A DNA stretch of 64,000 bases from Hahellaceae bacterium (GCA_024234505.1 JACKOD010000002.1:310001-374000), one strand, 5' to 3'; shown: positions 7,830-16,383, counted from the first letter of the stretch. A program made the numbers and translations. Notes: generated by a model from the sequence alone, not told the origin.

Positions 7830-9101
7830 ATGGATACCCCAAAGTCATATTTATTTGTTACCTGGGAAGGCGGAGGTAATGTCCCTCCTGTACTCGGTTT
7901 GGCTAAGCGCCTGCTTGATCGAGGACACCGTGTTCGTATTTTGTCTGAGCCTTGCCTGCAAGAGACTATTCAGTCGATGGGCGCTGAGTTTCTGGCCTTT
8001 AATAAGCATTTTGTGCGCACTGACCGAACGGTGGACATTATACAGGACTGGAATGCGGGTCCAATGAATCTTGCCACTTTTGACAACATCATCGTTCGCC
8101 CGGCATTGGATGTTGCTATGGAAACACAGGCAGCCCTCAAGGCAACTCCCACCGATGTCCTCGTGGCCGATCTGATGATGATTGGTAGTATGATCGCCGC
8201 TGAAGCACTAGGTATCCCCAGAGTGGCACTTTTCCATATGCCGGAATATTTGCCCGGCCCGAACCGGCCGCCTGGCGGTTTTGGGTTGAACCCAAAAGCA
8301 GGATTAACGGGGCGTTTACGAGACCGGTTTTTATCTTCGCTCTTTCAACATGTTACCAATAGATTTCTTCCTCGGTTAAATGCCGTGCGTGAGCAGTTTA
8401 ATCTGGTGTCGATGTCTTCTTTTATGGATGTATATCACCAGGCTGATTTAAGGTTGATACAAACCAGTCAGGCATTTGACCTGCCTATCTTGCCTCTGCC
8501 TGCGAATGTTCGTTATGTTGGCCCCATTCTCGACGACCCGGATTGGTCTGAATGGGATTCCCAAAGCTTCCCTGTGGATGAGACAAAGCCTCTTGTGCTG
8601 TTGAGTTTGTCCTCAACTTTTCAGAATCAGCGCCAAACTCTTGAAAATGCCATTGCCGCGATGGCCGATTTGCCCATTCATGGTTTGGTGACTTTGGGGC
8701 CTTCCATGGCCAAAGAGCGCTTTCAGGGAGCAGATAATGTCACTATTGCTTCTGCACTTCCTCATAGCAAAATTCTTCCCAATGCGAGCGCAGTAGTCAC
8801 ACACGCCGGGCATGGCACAATCATGAGTGCATTGGCACATGGTTTGCCATTGGTATGTCTTCCTATGGGGCGAGATCAAACCGACAACGCTGCGCGCATT
8901 GTGTATCACGGTGCTGGATTAAAACTGAGTGCTAAGGCTAAACCTCAGCAAATTGCTGACGCCATACAGCAAGTGCTGAATGATCCGGGCTTTGCCCGAA
9001 ATGCTCGACGTTTGAGGGATGCGATTCTTTCTGATGTGAATGATAATCAGGCTGTGTGGGAGCTGGAAAATATCACCTCAGCCGCCGCTCGAAAGCGCTG
9101 A
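7830..9101 (+). CDS. Glycosyltransferase, GT1/UGT-like family, 423 aa
   Basis: GT-B fold enzyme that transfers a sugar from a nucleotide sugar to a small lipophilic acceptor. The N-terminal acceptor domain starts with FVTWEGGGNVPPVLGLAKRL, the usual G/N-rich loop after the first strand. The C-terminal donor domain contains THAGHGTIMSALAHGLPLVC (about 322-341) followed by RDQTDNA, the family's donor-binding signature. Relatives glycosylate macrolides, carotenoids, sterols or rhamnolipid precursors; the acceptor here is unknown. AGAGG at 7819-7823 precedes the ATG. It probably forms a unit with the upstream tetR. A hairpin at 9128-9147 follows. Confidence 0.85.
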   Translation: MDTPKSYLFVTWEGGGNVPPVLGLAKRLLDRGHRVRILSEPCLQETIQSMGAEFLAFNKHFVRTDRTVDIIQDWNAGPMNLATFDNIIVRPALDVAMETQAALKATPTDVLVADLMMIGSMIAAEALGIPRVALFHMPEYLPGPNRPPGGFGLNPKAGLTGRLRDRFLSSLFQHVTNRFLPRLNAVREQFNLVSMSSFMDVYHQADLRLIQTSQAFDLPILPLPANVRYVGPILDDPDWSEWDSQSFPVDETKPLVLLSLSSTFQNQRQTLENAIAAMADLPIHGLVTLGPSMAKERFQGADNVTIASALPHSKILPNASAVVTHAGHGTIMSALAHGLPLVCLPMGRDQTDNAARIVYHGAGLKLSAKAKPQQIADAIQQVLNDPGFARNARRLRDAILSDVNDNQAVWELENITSAAARKR

Positions 9102-9127
9102 CAAATAGTGAGAAAAAAACATTGGTC

Positions 9128-9147
9128 ATTCCCGCATAGGCGGGAAT
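9128..9147. repeat. ATTCCCGC...GCGGGAAT hairpin repeat
   Basis: Perfect 8 bp inverted repeat with an ATAG loop. It belongs to the ATTCCC-GGGAAT type of dispersed palindromes common in proteobacterial genomes. It sits between the convergent glycosyltransferase and DUF6160-like genes and may stop transcription from either side. The T-run is weak. Confidence 0.55.
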
Positions 9148-9209
9148 CCTTTCAAATTTAAGTGTAGGGTGCTCGCCTTGGCAAGCATGACGGATTGATT
9201 GGCAAGTCC

Positions 9210-10343
9210 TTAGTGTCCTCTGATGTTCATTTTCGACTCAATCAACATATCAGTAATAAACACCGAACCAATAGACGTGCCCCCTACATAAATTTCAGGC
9301 ATATCAATATCTCCTTTGAGGGCACCAGCGATCTGAATACCTTTGGAAAATGAAGGGGCAGCCGCCATATACCACTTTGCATGAGCAAATCCAAACGATT
9401 CAGTTGCCACATCATCAGCTGTGCCTGCAATTCCATCCAGGCCGCGATTCATGTTCAGGCCCGTCGTATCACCACGTCGGTTATGCAGCTTGAAGCCTGA
9501 GATTGATAGTGCCAGAAAATCAAAAGTAGCGCTCAGGTCGCTGATTTCAAAGTAGTCGCTTATGATAATTTTGCTGTCAGGTATTCCGTTAGTGCTTCCA
9601 TTACCTCTATTTTGAATAATGATATCTAAGGGGCCGGTTAACACTTCGGCATTAAAGTTAGACATTAACGTGGTGCCGTCAGTTGTTTTAGAGCCGATGG
9701 TATAGCTGGAATCGTGCAACTTGACGGCACCTATTTTTATGGCAAAAGGTGCTGAGTTTCTCCAATCGTCCATCGTCTCGCTGAACGAGTCGCCAGGTAA
9801 AGTCGTTGGTCCGCCAGGTAGAGCGACATCCGAGTCGCTATCTCGATCATAACGTGTTCCGTCAAACAGTTGCGTGGAAGTATTGTGAATAACCAGATCT
9901 CCTTCACTGTAAGTCTGTTCATCATCATTGACTAATATGGCGGTGTCCCATGCACTATCAGGAGAGTTAACTTCACGATGGTATTGATCCAGCTCTGAAA
10001 AGCCGTAGGCCAGCGACTCCGAATCGCCCGCTATGTCAATCACCATTTTCCAGTTCTCAAAGTTACCGGTGACACCTGTGTTACCGGTTCGGTCAGCGCC
10101 ACCCCACGCAAAATCTTCTAGCGCAAAATAGCCTTCATCTCGATATGAAATCTCGCCTATGTCTAGCCTCATATCAATTTCAAGAGTCAATCCGGCTTGG
10201 CCAGTAATATTAGCCAGCGAGGTTTCATTGATAGGTTTGAGCTCTGCTTCTACGGAGCATGTTATACATAGCCCGATGACTAATCCGATCGCCGAAATTC
10301 GGCATTTCATTTTTCCATGAGCATATTGTTTTGCGTGATCCAT
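9210..10343 (-). CDS. FilA/DUF6160-like exported protein, 377 aa
   Basis: Secreted or surface protein of unknown function. A signal peptide (about residues 12-33, CITCSVEA) is followed by the family start ELKPINETSLANITGQAGLTLEI. The body is rich in beta-type repeats, Asp, Asn and Gly, and ends in IRGH. The paralogue at 19547-20341 shares the TGQAG N-terminus, the GGTSIGS segment and the terminal Gly-His. I chose ATG 10343 because AAGGTGA lies upstream; a longer frame from a GTG at 10400 would run through the candidate operator. Acinetobacter FilA, linked to a pilus-like system, is the nearest named relative I know; the match is by pattern only. Confidence 0.7.
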   Translation of the reverse strand: MDHAKQYAHGKMKCRISAIGLVIGLCITCSVEAELKPINETSLANITGQAGLTLEIDMRLDIGEISYRDEGYFALEDFAWGGADRTGNTGVTGNFENWKMVIDIAGDSESLAYGFSELDQYHREVNSPDSAWDTAILVNDDEQTYSEGDLVIHNTSTQLFDGTRYDRDSDSDVALPGGPTTLPGDSFSETMDDWRNSAPFAIKIGAVKLHDSSYTIGSKTTDGTTLMSNFNAEVLTGPLDIIIQNRGNGSTNGIPDSKIIISDYFEISDLSATFDFLALSISGFKLHNRRGDTTGLNMNRGLDGIAGTADDVATESFGFAHAKWYMAAAPSFSKGIQIAGALKGDIDMPEIYVGGTSIGSVFITDMLIESKMNIRGH

Positions 10344-10390
10344 CGTATTCACCTTAGTCGCACACTGGGTAAGTGTTTCTCTGTTTTTAT

Positions 10391-10450
10391 TTGGTGTCAC
10401 TAGTATTGACGTTAAAATAAAATGGTGTCAATTACAGTGTCACTAATATG
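10391..10450. promoter_or_regulatory. Probable TetR operators, site B
   Basis: The stretch 10423-10450 matches site A at 22 of 28 positions. A further half-site TTGGTGTCACTA lies at 10391-10402; its reverse, TAGTGACACCAA, is identical to 12 bases at 6999-7010. Both lie in the promoter region of the DUF6160-like gene that starts at 10343. Confidence 0.5.
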
Positions 10451-10510
10451 CGACCTGGTTATCCTCTTGGGTCAAGATGGAAACAATCATCAGGGGGAAG
10501 CGAAAAAGCA

Positions 10511-10652
10511 GTATGGGCTTGTCGCAGGTGGCAGCGACTCTGTTGTCAGTCTGTACTAAGCAGTGTTCACTACTTTGTCCGACAGCTTAGTAATGGTCTG
10601 TCGCAGCCTGTTAGTGCTGGCGGGGTATTCCTTTCGGATCTCTATCGGGCAA
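10511..10652 (+). pseudogene. Decayed fragment of an AraC-type gene
   Basis: The DNA resembles codons about 32-75 of the AraC gene at 6154, for example TGTCGCAGCCTGTTAGT (10597-10613) and GCAGCGACTCT (10531-10541). Small indels break the frame: LSQVAATLL reads correctly, then the frame shifts and stops. No start, HTH region or 3' end remains. A 73-codon open frame across it (10448-10669) is in a different frame and is not a real gene. Confidence 0.65.
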
Positions 10653-10678
10653 ACCTTAACGGCCCCTAGCGTTGCGCT

Positions 10679-11068
10679 TTAACCCGAGTCAGGTGCAGAA
10701 GTGCTTCTACCTTGCCTGGTTACGGCAATTTCCGTCTCGGTTTGAGGGGGCAGGTGATCCAGTTGCTCGCAGAAGCTCTGCCATGCGCGATTGGGTGTAC
10801 CAAATTCAATCAGTCGTTCATTGCAGTACACTTTGATCAGGCTAACCTTCTCTGCGGCTTCCAGAAGAGGTGGTTTGTCCAGTTGGGCGTGATAGATCAG
10901 GTCGATACCGTGTCTCCAGATCACACGATACGAAATATTCGCCAACAAAAATTGGTAGTGTTTTTCGTGCCCGCTGAATTCACTGAAGTGAATGGAGGTT
11001 TTCCATTCGCTGTCGTTCACGGTCAGAAACGACAGTTTGATTAAGGTGACTTTATACCGGGTTGTCAT
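10679..11068 (-). CDS. Hypothetical protein, 129 aa
   Basis: I do not recognise this protein. It has no signal peptide or membrane helix and contains a mix of beta-type and charged segments (KVTLIKLSFLTVNDSEW, VSLIKVYCNERLIEFG). The C-terminal 25 residues look disordered. It stands alone between the AraC fragment and the uracil-DNA glycosylase gene. A clean single frame with normal composition supports it being expressed; a shadow frame exists on the other strand. Confidence 0.5.
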   Translation of the reverse strand: MTTRYKVTLIKLSFLTVNDSEWKTSIHFSEFSGHEKHYQFLLANISYRVIWRHGIDLIYHAQLDKPPLLEAAEKVSLIKVYCNERLIEFGTPNRAWQSFCEQLDHLPPQTETEIAVTRQGRSTSAPDSG

Positions 11069-11214
11069 ACAGCACCACCTATCGTTAAAGACGACGGCTC
11101 ATTGATAGATTAATTATGTGCGCTAGTGTTTAATGTTTATTTGAACCAGTCGGTAGAAATACCAACGGAAACAAAATTGCGCTGAAAGGTAACGTACTGA
11201 ATTAAAAGGAGTAC

Positions 11215-11832
11215 GTGTTGGATAATCGAATTACACTCCTTGACTTGGACCGGTTGCTCGCTGATATTCGCCAGTGTCGTGCATGTGAGGCCGTTCTGGA
11301 ACCCCGTCCGGTATTGCGGGCCAGTGCAACGGCGCGGTTACTCATTGTTGGGCAGGCGCCCGGTGCGCGGGTACATGCGACAGGCATTCCCTGGAATGAT
11401 GCCAGCGGGGAAAGACTGCGCGACTGGCTGCAAATGGACAAATCCCGTTTTTACGATGAGTCCGGGGTGGCGATTATTCCCATGGGATTTTGTTACCCGG
11501 GCAAAGGCAAGCAGGGAGATTTACCTCCGCGTCCGGAATGTGCCGACCTTTGGCACCAGAAACTACAGGCCCGACTGCCCCATATAGAATTAACCCTGTT
11601 AATCGGCAGTTATGCTCAGGCTTATTACCTGGGTCGAGAGCGCAAATCCACACTGACCGCTACCGTCAGCCATTTCCGTCAGTATCTCGAAAATGGCTTT
11701 TTCCCATTGCCACACCCGTCTCCCCGAAACACCTTATGGCTGAAGAAAAATGCCTGGTTTGCTCAAGAGGTGATTCCGGTACTGCGTGAACGGGTAGCCC
11801 AACTTAATCTGGGCGATTTTCCGGCGGCTTAG
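11215..11832 (+). CDS. Uracil-DNA glycosylase, probable Fe-S (family 4-like) type, 205 aa
   Basis: Base-excision repair enzyme that removes uracil from DNA. Motif GQAPG (46-50) is the active-site loop and HPSPRN (about 163-168) the second motif. Four cysteines, C21-x2-C24 and C93-x15-C109, have the spacing of the 4Fe-4S ligands in thermophile family 4 enzymes. That supports an iron-sulfur protein, although the family is usually seen as archaeal or thermophilic plus scattered bacteria. The start is GTG 11215 with AAAGGAG five bases ahead. The 3' end overlaps the convergent Crp-type gene by 4 bp. The Fe-S claim is inference from spacing. Confidence 0.75.
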   Translation: MLDNRITLLDLDRLLADIRQCRACEAVLEPRPVLRASATARLLIVGQAPGARVHATGIPWNDASGERLRDWLQMDKSRFYDESGVAIIPMGFCYPGKGKQGDLPPRPECADLWHQKLQARLPHIELTLLIGSYAQAYYLGRERKSTLTATVSHFRQYLENGFFPLPHPSPRNTLWLKKNAWFAQEVIPVLRERVAQLNLGDFPAA

Positions 11833-12605
11833 GCGGGTTTGGCGATTTGTGCTGTACAAGCGGGTTCGCGACACAGTACCTCAAGCAATCCCGAAAAATC
11901 CTGAATGCAAATATCACTGCGATGTGCTTCCAGATAGCCTTTCATCTGAAATTTTGAGAATGAGCGACTCACGGTTTCCGGGCTTAAAAACAGGTGCTGG
12001 CTCAGCTCTACGCGTGACATGGGTAAAAGAAAGCGTGTACTGGCGCAATGTTGATGTTTCATTCGTGCAGACAGGTTAACCAGAAAGTAGGCAATTTTCT
12101 GATCGGCGTCCAGGTGCCCAATCATGATGATGCGCTTATGGGCGTCTAGCAGGGCCAAGTGCGCAATCCGGCTGTGAAAATGAAGAAATTCGGGGAAGGT
12201 TCTGGTGAGAAGCTGGAAGGCACTCAGCGGCAGAATATACAGTTGGCTGGTGGTTAAGGCGACGGTTTCATAGAGTAGTTGCGCCTGAGGGGTCGGGGTT
12301 AAACTGAGAATATCTCCGGTCAGATAGAAGTCCAGAATGACATTGCTGCCTTCGGCGTCGCAGAGCTGGGACTTTAACGCACCGCTGATCACGATACAAA
12401 ATGCCCCCGGATCGCTGCTGCTGTCTTGTACCTGTTGTCCTTTGCGGATCACTTTGATGGTGCCGAGTTGCGCCAGTTGGCCGCGCAACTTTTCTGAAAA
12501 ATTGGCGGGCCATTCGATCACATTGGGGTTGTTGATTTTGCCCTGACGGTGAATGCGTACCGGGAGGCCAATATCAAACGGGTTTGCCAGACAATGTATA
12601 TTCAT
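11829..12605 (-). CDS. Crp/Fnr-family transcriptional regulator, 258 aa
   Basis: N-terminal cyclic-nucleotide-type beta barrel (about residues 50-140; FCIVISGALKSQL). C-terminal winged helix with LPMSRVELSQHLFLSPETVSRSFSKF (about 195-220), closely following the Fnr recognition helix (SPETVSRSFSKF). The N-terminal cysteine cluster of oxygen-sensing Fnr is absent, so it is not a classic 4Fe-4S sensor. Its 3' end overlaps the uracil-DNA glycosylase gene by 4 bp, tail to tail. It lies 34 bp downstream of the HPP-family gene on the same strand, so the two may be co-transcribed. Confidence 0.88.
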   Translation of the reverse strand: MNIHCLANPFDIGLPVRIHRQGKINNPNVIEWPANFSEKLRGQLAQLGTIKVIRKGQQVQDSSSDPGAFCIVISGALKSQLCDAEGSNVILDFYLTGDILSLTPTPQAQLLYETVALTTSQLYILPLSAFQLLTRTFPEFLHFHSRIAHLALLDAHKRIIMIGHLDADQKIAYFLVNLSARMKHQHCASTRFLLPMSRVELSQHLFLSPETVSRSFSKFQMKGYLEAHRSDICIQDFSGLLEVLCREPACTAQIAKPA

Positions 12606-12639
12606 GGGGACTCCGTAATGGTAGAAACGTTGTCGATCT

Positions 12640-13605
12640 CTAAATCACTTTTGCGACCTCGGACGGTCGGGTATCCTTCTGCCAATGACCCTGATTGAAG
12701 GCGACGGCATGGTGAGCCCAGATTTCAAACTGGCTACGGGGACAGCGGGCCACCTGGCCCTGATCTTGACCCGCCACGATGCAATATTGAACGTGCTTTC
12801 CTTCCAGTGCGGTGATCTGGCGTACGGCCCAGGATTGCCCCAACTCGCCGTTGCTGTAACAGCGCCCGGCTTCCAGCAAGGGCAGCAAGGTCGTCACTTT
12901 GGCGTGCGACTGGGCCAGCGTAAACAGCTCGCCAAGGTCTTCGGCAGAGATATCGATGAACGAATCCATTTGCTGCATGGCAGCGACCACATCTTCCTGA
13001 GTGAGTGAATTAGCACGGCGAGCGCGGTGATGCGAATGCAGGCGTTGCTGGCGACTAAACCCGTGTGCCGGGTAGGTGCGTCCGTTGAAGCATTGGTTAA
13101 ACAGGATGACGGCCACCAGCAAAGTAAAGCTATTCACCAGAATGGGAAATACCACAAAACCATAGCCAAGCTTGTGCACGGCAGGGCCCCCTACCACGGC
13201 AAGCAAAGCGGTGGCCCCACCTGGCGGGTGCAGACAGCGCAGGTAGAACATAACCGAAATGGAGAGGCAAACGGCCAGCGCCCCCGCGAAGAGGGTCGCG
13301 TTGAATTCGAGGGCACAGGTCACGCCTACCAGTGCCGACAACGTATGCCCGCCCAGCACCGGCCAGGGCTGGGAAAGCGCACCATGAGGGACGGCAAATA
13401 CCAATACGGCAGAGGCGCCCATGGAGGCCACAATAAGGAGACTGGTGTGAAAATCGCCCACCGTACCGGCGATGGCATACACCAACGCAATACCCAGACC
13501 GCCTCCCAGGGCGGCCAGCCACTTTTCTCGATGTGACGTTGTATTTGGCGCAATGCCAAGGACAAGAGCCAATTCTTTAAGACCGTAGCGAATCATTACT
13601 CTCAA
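12640..13605 (-). CDS. HPP-family integral membrane protein with C-terminal CBS-like region, about 321 aa
   Basis: There are four to five membrane helices in the first 170 residues, with the signature LHPPGGATALLAV (125-137). Distant plant relatives are reported nitrite transporters of the chloroplast; bacterial function is unsettled. The C-terminal 140 residues (EDVVAAMQQMDSFIDISAEDL...) resemble the CBS-type regulatory part of longer family members. The start is either TTG 13605 with AAGG ahead or ATG 13596. The leader carries a 24 bp tandem duplication that includes the AAGG. A LysR gene is divergent, about 190 bp away, and may control it. Confidence 0.8.
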   Translation of the reverse strand: MRVMIRYGLKELALVLGIAPNTTSHREKWLAALGGGLGIALVYAIAGTVGDFHTSLLIVASMGASAVLVFAVPHGALSQPWPVLGGHTLSALVGVTCALEFNATLFAGALAVCLSISVMFYLRCLHPPGGATALLAVVGGPAVHKLGYGFVVFPILVNSFTLLVAVILFNQCFNGRTYPAHGFSRQQRLHSHHRARRANSLTQEDVVAAMQQMDSFIDISAEDLGELFTLAQSHAKVTTLLPLLEAGRCYSNGELGQSWAVRQITALEGKHVQYCIVAGQDQGQVARCPRSQFEIWAHHAVAFNQGHWQKDTRPSEVAKVI

Positions 13606-13606
13606 T

Positions 13607-13654
13607 CTGAAACCTTATTAACTGAACCTGCTGAAGCTCTATTAACTGAACCTG
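13607..13654. repeat. Two tandem copies of a 24 bp unit in the HPP gene leader
   Basis: CTGAAACCTTATTAACTGAA plus CCTG (13607-13630) is followed directly by a copy (13631-13654) with three differences. The copy nearest the gene contains the probable ribosome site on the minus strand. It lies immediately ahead of the HPP start codon. Confidence 0.8.
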
Positions 13655-13793
13655 AAATTACTCCGGGTGGCCTGCCGGGAGGCTTTAACTCAGTCTAATG
13701 AAGGATATAATTTGTGTATAATGAAATTAAATGCACGTATAAATGAATAAAAATGATATTAAATAAGTCTTTTCCCTTTTAGGTAGTCAACCT

Positions 13794-14639
13794 ATGGATA
13801 TTGAGTTAGCGCGAACTTTCCTTGAAATCATGAGCGCCGGAAGTTTTCTGGAAGCCTCGGAGCGTTTACACGTGACTCAAACCACCGTAACCGCCCGGAT
13901 AAACAGCCTGGAAGACAAACTGGGCCATCGGTTGTTCGTAAGGAACCGGTCGGGCGCACGGTTAACTGCGGAAGGTGAGCGATTTGTCGACTACGCTACG
14001 TTGCTGGTGCAAACCTGGGATCGCGCCCGTACCGAGATGAAATTGCCGTCCGGATTGGATACCAGAATTTGTATGGGCTGCGAAACCAGCTTGTGGAATC
14101 CGGTTGCAGTGAATTGGGTCATGTGGGTGCAAAACCATATTCCGACCGTGGCACTTCATTCCGAGGTGGGGGATGTCGATAACCTGATTGAACGATTGGG
14201 TGCCGGTGCCCTTGACGCCATTATTGTGCATCGACCCAATTACTACTCCGGCTATGTGGTGGAGCAGGTGATGGAGGAAAAACTGATCCATGTGCAGAAT
14301 GTAAGCCAGCCAAAGCCCAATCTGTTTGTAGATTGGGGGCCGGAATTTCGGGCACAATACGACGCGGCCTTACCGCAGCCTCGTCAATCCACCTATTCTT
14401 TCAGCCTCGGACCGATGGCTCTGCAGGTTATGTTACAGGGGGGAGGTAACGGCTATTTCCGTACTCGCGTGGTCAAGCAGTACATTGAACGCGGGATTCT
14501 TGAGCGGGTGCCGGAAACCCCCGAATTTACTCATCCGGTGTATCTGGTGTATCGCAAGGGCAAGTCTTCAGACGTGCTGCAGTTGGCCTTTTCCGGGCTG
14601 CGTACGCTCGCCCACGAAGATGCACGATGGCTGTTGTAG
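13794..14639 (+). CDS. LysR-family transcriptional regulator, 281 aa
   Basis: N-terminal winged helix: MDIELARTFLEIMSAGSFLEASERLHVTQTTVTARINSLE... (residues 1-60), closing with GHRLFVRNRSGARLTAEG. The C-terminal effector domain is about 85-281. The effector is unknown. It is transcribed away from the HPP-family gene across an AT-rich region (13655-13793) with TATAAT-like boxes, the usual layout when a LysR protein regulates its neighbour. Confidence 0.88.
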   Translation: MDIELARTFLEIMSAGSFLEASERLHVTQTTVTARINSLEDKLGHRLFVRNRSGARLTAEGERFVDYATLLVQTWDRARTEMKLPSGLDTRICMGCETSLWNPVAVNWVMWVQNHIPTVALHSEVGDVDNLIERLGAGALDAIIVHRPNYYSGYVVEQVMEEKLIHVQNVSQPKPNLFVDWGPEFRAQYDAALPQPRQSTYSFSLGPMALQVMLQGGGNGYFRTRVVKQYIERGILERVPETPEFTHPVYLVYRKGKSSDVLQLAFSGLRTLAHEDARWLL

Positions 14640-14672
14640 TGTGATCGGGGCAAAGTTCAGCAAGCCCTGGTA

Positions 14673-15476
14673 TTAAACCGGCGCTTGAATCTGGTTCATC
14701 CGTCGGATGTCCCTTCGCGATGCATAGGTCATGAGCAGCCACAAGCCGTTTAATACAGCGAAGAAGAATAACGCCTGCCGGTGAATAGCCGACTGTACCT
14801 TATCCGCGCTGCTGTTGTCGGCAACGGCGATGACGAGTGCATCGCTTGCAGCCTGAAGGCCATGTCGCTGGCGGGCATTTTCAATCGCACTTTCAACGTT
14901 GTCGCTTTTGCGGGCCTTGGTAAAAAGCTGCCCCGGCGTGATAGTGATGGGGAGGTGGTTGGAGACCACGAATACCGGTACAGGAAGGGGGGGCTGCCAA
15001 CGGGAATCGACTACAGGCAACACATAGTTCGTGACAGCAACGGTCGCGTCTCCCAGCTTTGAATAGGTGGTCTTCTCTCCGATGTTGTCATACAGATAGC
15101 GCTCGTTCTCAAGGGTGACGGTGCGTGCATTGGTGAGTCTGCTGACCTCCAATGGAGTAATCACTGCGGTTTGTGGCTGCCACAAATACAAAGCGCTTTC
15201 TCCGGGAAAATCGCTGCCAAACAACAGCATCAACGCGCCAGCACAGGCGACCAGCCCGGTGTAGGACTCGGGGAGACGCAGGGGTTGATGAGCGATAAAA
15301 ATCAATCCACCGGCCGTGATCAGGATGGCTCCTGTCAGAGGCATGATCAGTGCCGCCGCCCAGGACCATTCATACATCAGTGTGATGAGAATAGCCCCCC
15401 CGGCAACAAGGGCATTGGTTAAAATACCGAAGCATAATATTGAAAAAATGTTCACTGCATCGCTACCACAAATCAC
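14673..15476 (-). CDS. Membrane protein of unknown function, about 267 aa
   Basis: I do not recognise a family. There are three hydrophobic helices in the first 95 residues, then a predicted periplasmic domain (about 96-235; NARTVTLENERYLYDNIGEK, PVFVVSNHLPITITPGQLF), and one membrane helix near the end (LFFFAVLNGLWLLMTYA). The start is uncertain: GTG 15476, or GTG 15455 just before NIFSILCFG. It stands alone and convergent to the LysR gene. Confidence 0.65.
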   Translation of the reverse strand: MICGSDAVNIFSILCFGILTNALVAGGAILITLMYEWSWAAALIMPLTGAILITAGGLIFIAHQPLRLPESYTGLVACAGALMLLFGSDFPGESALYLWQPQTAVITPLEVSRLTNARTVTLENERYLYDNIGEKTTYSKLGDATVAVTNYVLPVVDSRWQPPLPVPVFVVSNHLPITITPGQLFTKARKSDNVESAIENARQRHGLQAASDALVIAVADNSSADKVQSAIHRQALFFFAVLNGLWLLMTYASRRDIRRMNQIQAPV

Positions 15477-15579
15477 GCACCCCTATCGCAATGGTAAGCG
15501 CTAACACCACCCATTTGACGAAAGTAAGGAGTACACCTATACCTAAAATCTTCTGGATTGCCTTACTGGAGCGTAGACC

Positions 15580-16011
15580 ATGAACACCAGACCGTTACTG
15601 ATAGCGGGTTTAATTTCTTCGGCTTTGACTTTTCTTCCGGTTTCGTTTGCAACCGCGGCTTCGGGCACAATGAACTGTGATCCCGAAGCGATTTCCCAGA
15701 TGGATCCCAAGCTTCAAAAGAAAATGGAGCGAATGTGTTCTCGCAAGACAGAACAGGACAGCAAAGATAAAGCGCGGGATGAAAAGCACCAGGCCTGGTA
15801 TGACAAGCATGTGAAAGGGCACAAGGAAATGGAAAAGGTCGTGAAAGCCAACAACGGAAGACATCCTTCCGATGTTGAAGATCTTGGCGATCAGGTCATC
15901 TGGAAATACCGTGCCAAGTCTAACGACAAGCTATTGGCAGAGTGTAAAGAATACGTGTTTTCTGGCGGCGGAAATAAACTTGAAAGCCGTAAAACCTATG
16001 CCTGTGAATAG
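15580..16011 (+). CDS. Small secreted protein, 143 aa
   Basis: Exported protein with a clear signal peptide (residues 1-27, SFATAAS). The mature part is short, lysine-rich and largely helical. It has three cysteines (C33, C53 and one near C141) plus one at about C122, enough for two disulfides. I recognise no family. CTGGAG lies a few bases before the ATG. It is a single-gene unit with a strong terminator at 16086. Confidence 0.7.
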   Translation: MNTRPLLIAGLISSALTFLPVSFATAASGTMNCDPEAISQMDPKLQKKMERMCSRKTEQDSKDKARDEKHQAWYDKHVKGHKEMEKVVKANNGRHPSDVEDLGDQVIWKYRAKSNDKLLAECKEYVFSGGGNKLESRKTYACE

Positions 16012-16085
16012 GCGGGTTTTATTTTTCAGGTTGCATGCTTTGCCCATGCAATGTATGAACCGTCCATGAGTCGTATGCATAGACC

Positions 16086-16127
16086 ATGAATAAGGGAGCC
16101 CGCTCCCTTATTCATTTCTTTTTTTGT
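16086..16127 (+). terminator. Strong rho-independent terminator
   Basis: Fourteen-base-pair arms (16086-16099 with 16102-16115) built around AAGGGAGC/GCTCCCTT, followed by TTCTTTTTTT. It ends the small secreted protein gene. Confidence 0.9.
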
Positions 16128-16335
16128 CTCCTTTGTTACCTATAGCGATTGCTTGCACAGGGCTGCTCGATGCAGGGTTCTTTTGCTCAGTCAATCCACC
16201 TTGCCTGTACTTTTTTCGCAAAGCTACTTTTTGTTGCAAAACTACTGTGCTGCTTGATTGACATTCTCCGCCGCGATAGCCTCCTACCGTCGGGACAGGA
16301 TTCGCAATCGTTGAGTCCTTGTATTTGCCCTGAGA

Positions 16336-16369
16336 CCAGAAGAATTGAATAACCAGAAGAATTGAATAA
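16336..16369 (+). repeat. Perfect 17 bp tandem duplication before yjbQ
   Basis: CCAGAAGAATTGAATAA occurs at 16336-16352 and again at 16353-16369 without any change. It lies 14 bp before the yjbQ start. The unit ends in TAA, which closes a doubtful 67-codon frame (16149-16352). The rest of 16130-16335 shows nothing I can name. Confidence 0.9.
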
Positions 16370-16383
16370 AGAGGTTATCAGGT

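Noticed and set aside
10448..10669. 73-codon frame next to operator B
   Set aside because: It crosses the decayed AraC fragment in a different frame, so the protein is not meaningful.
16149..16352. 67-codon cysteine-rich frame before yjbQ
   Set aside because: No ribosome site and no family. I kept only its link to the tandem duplication, whose unit contains its stop codon.
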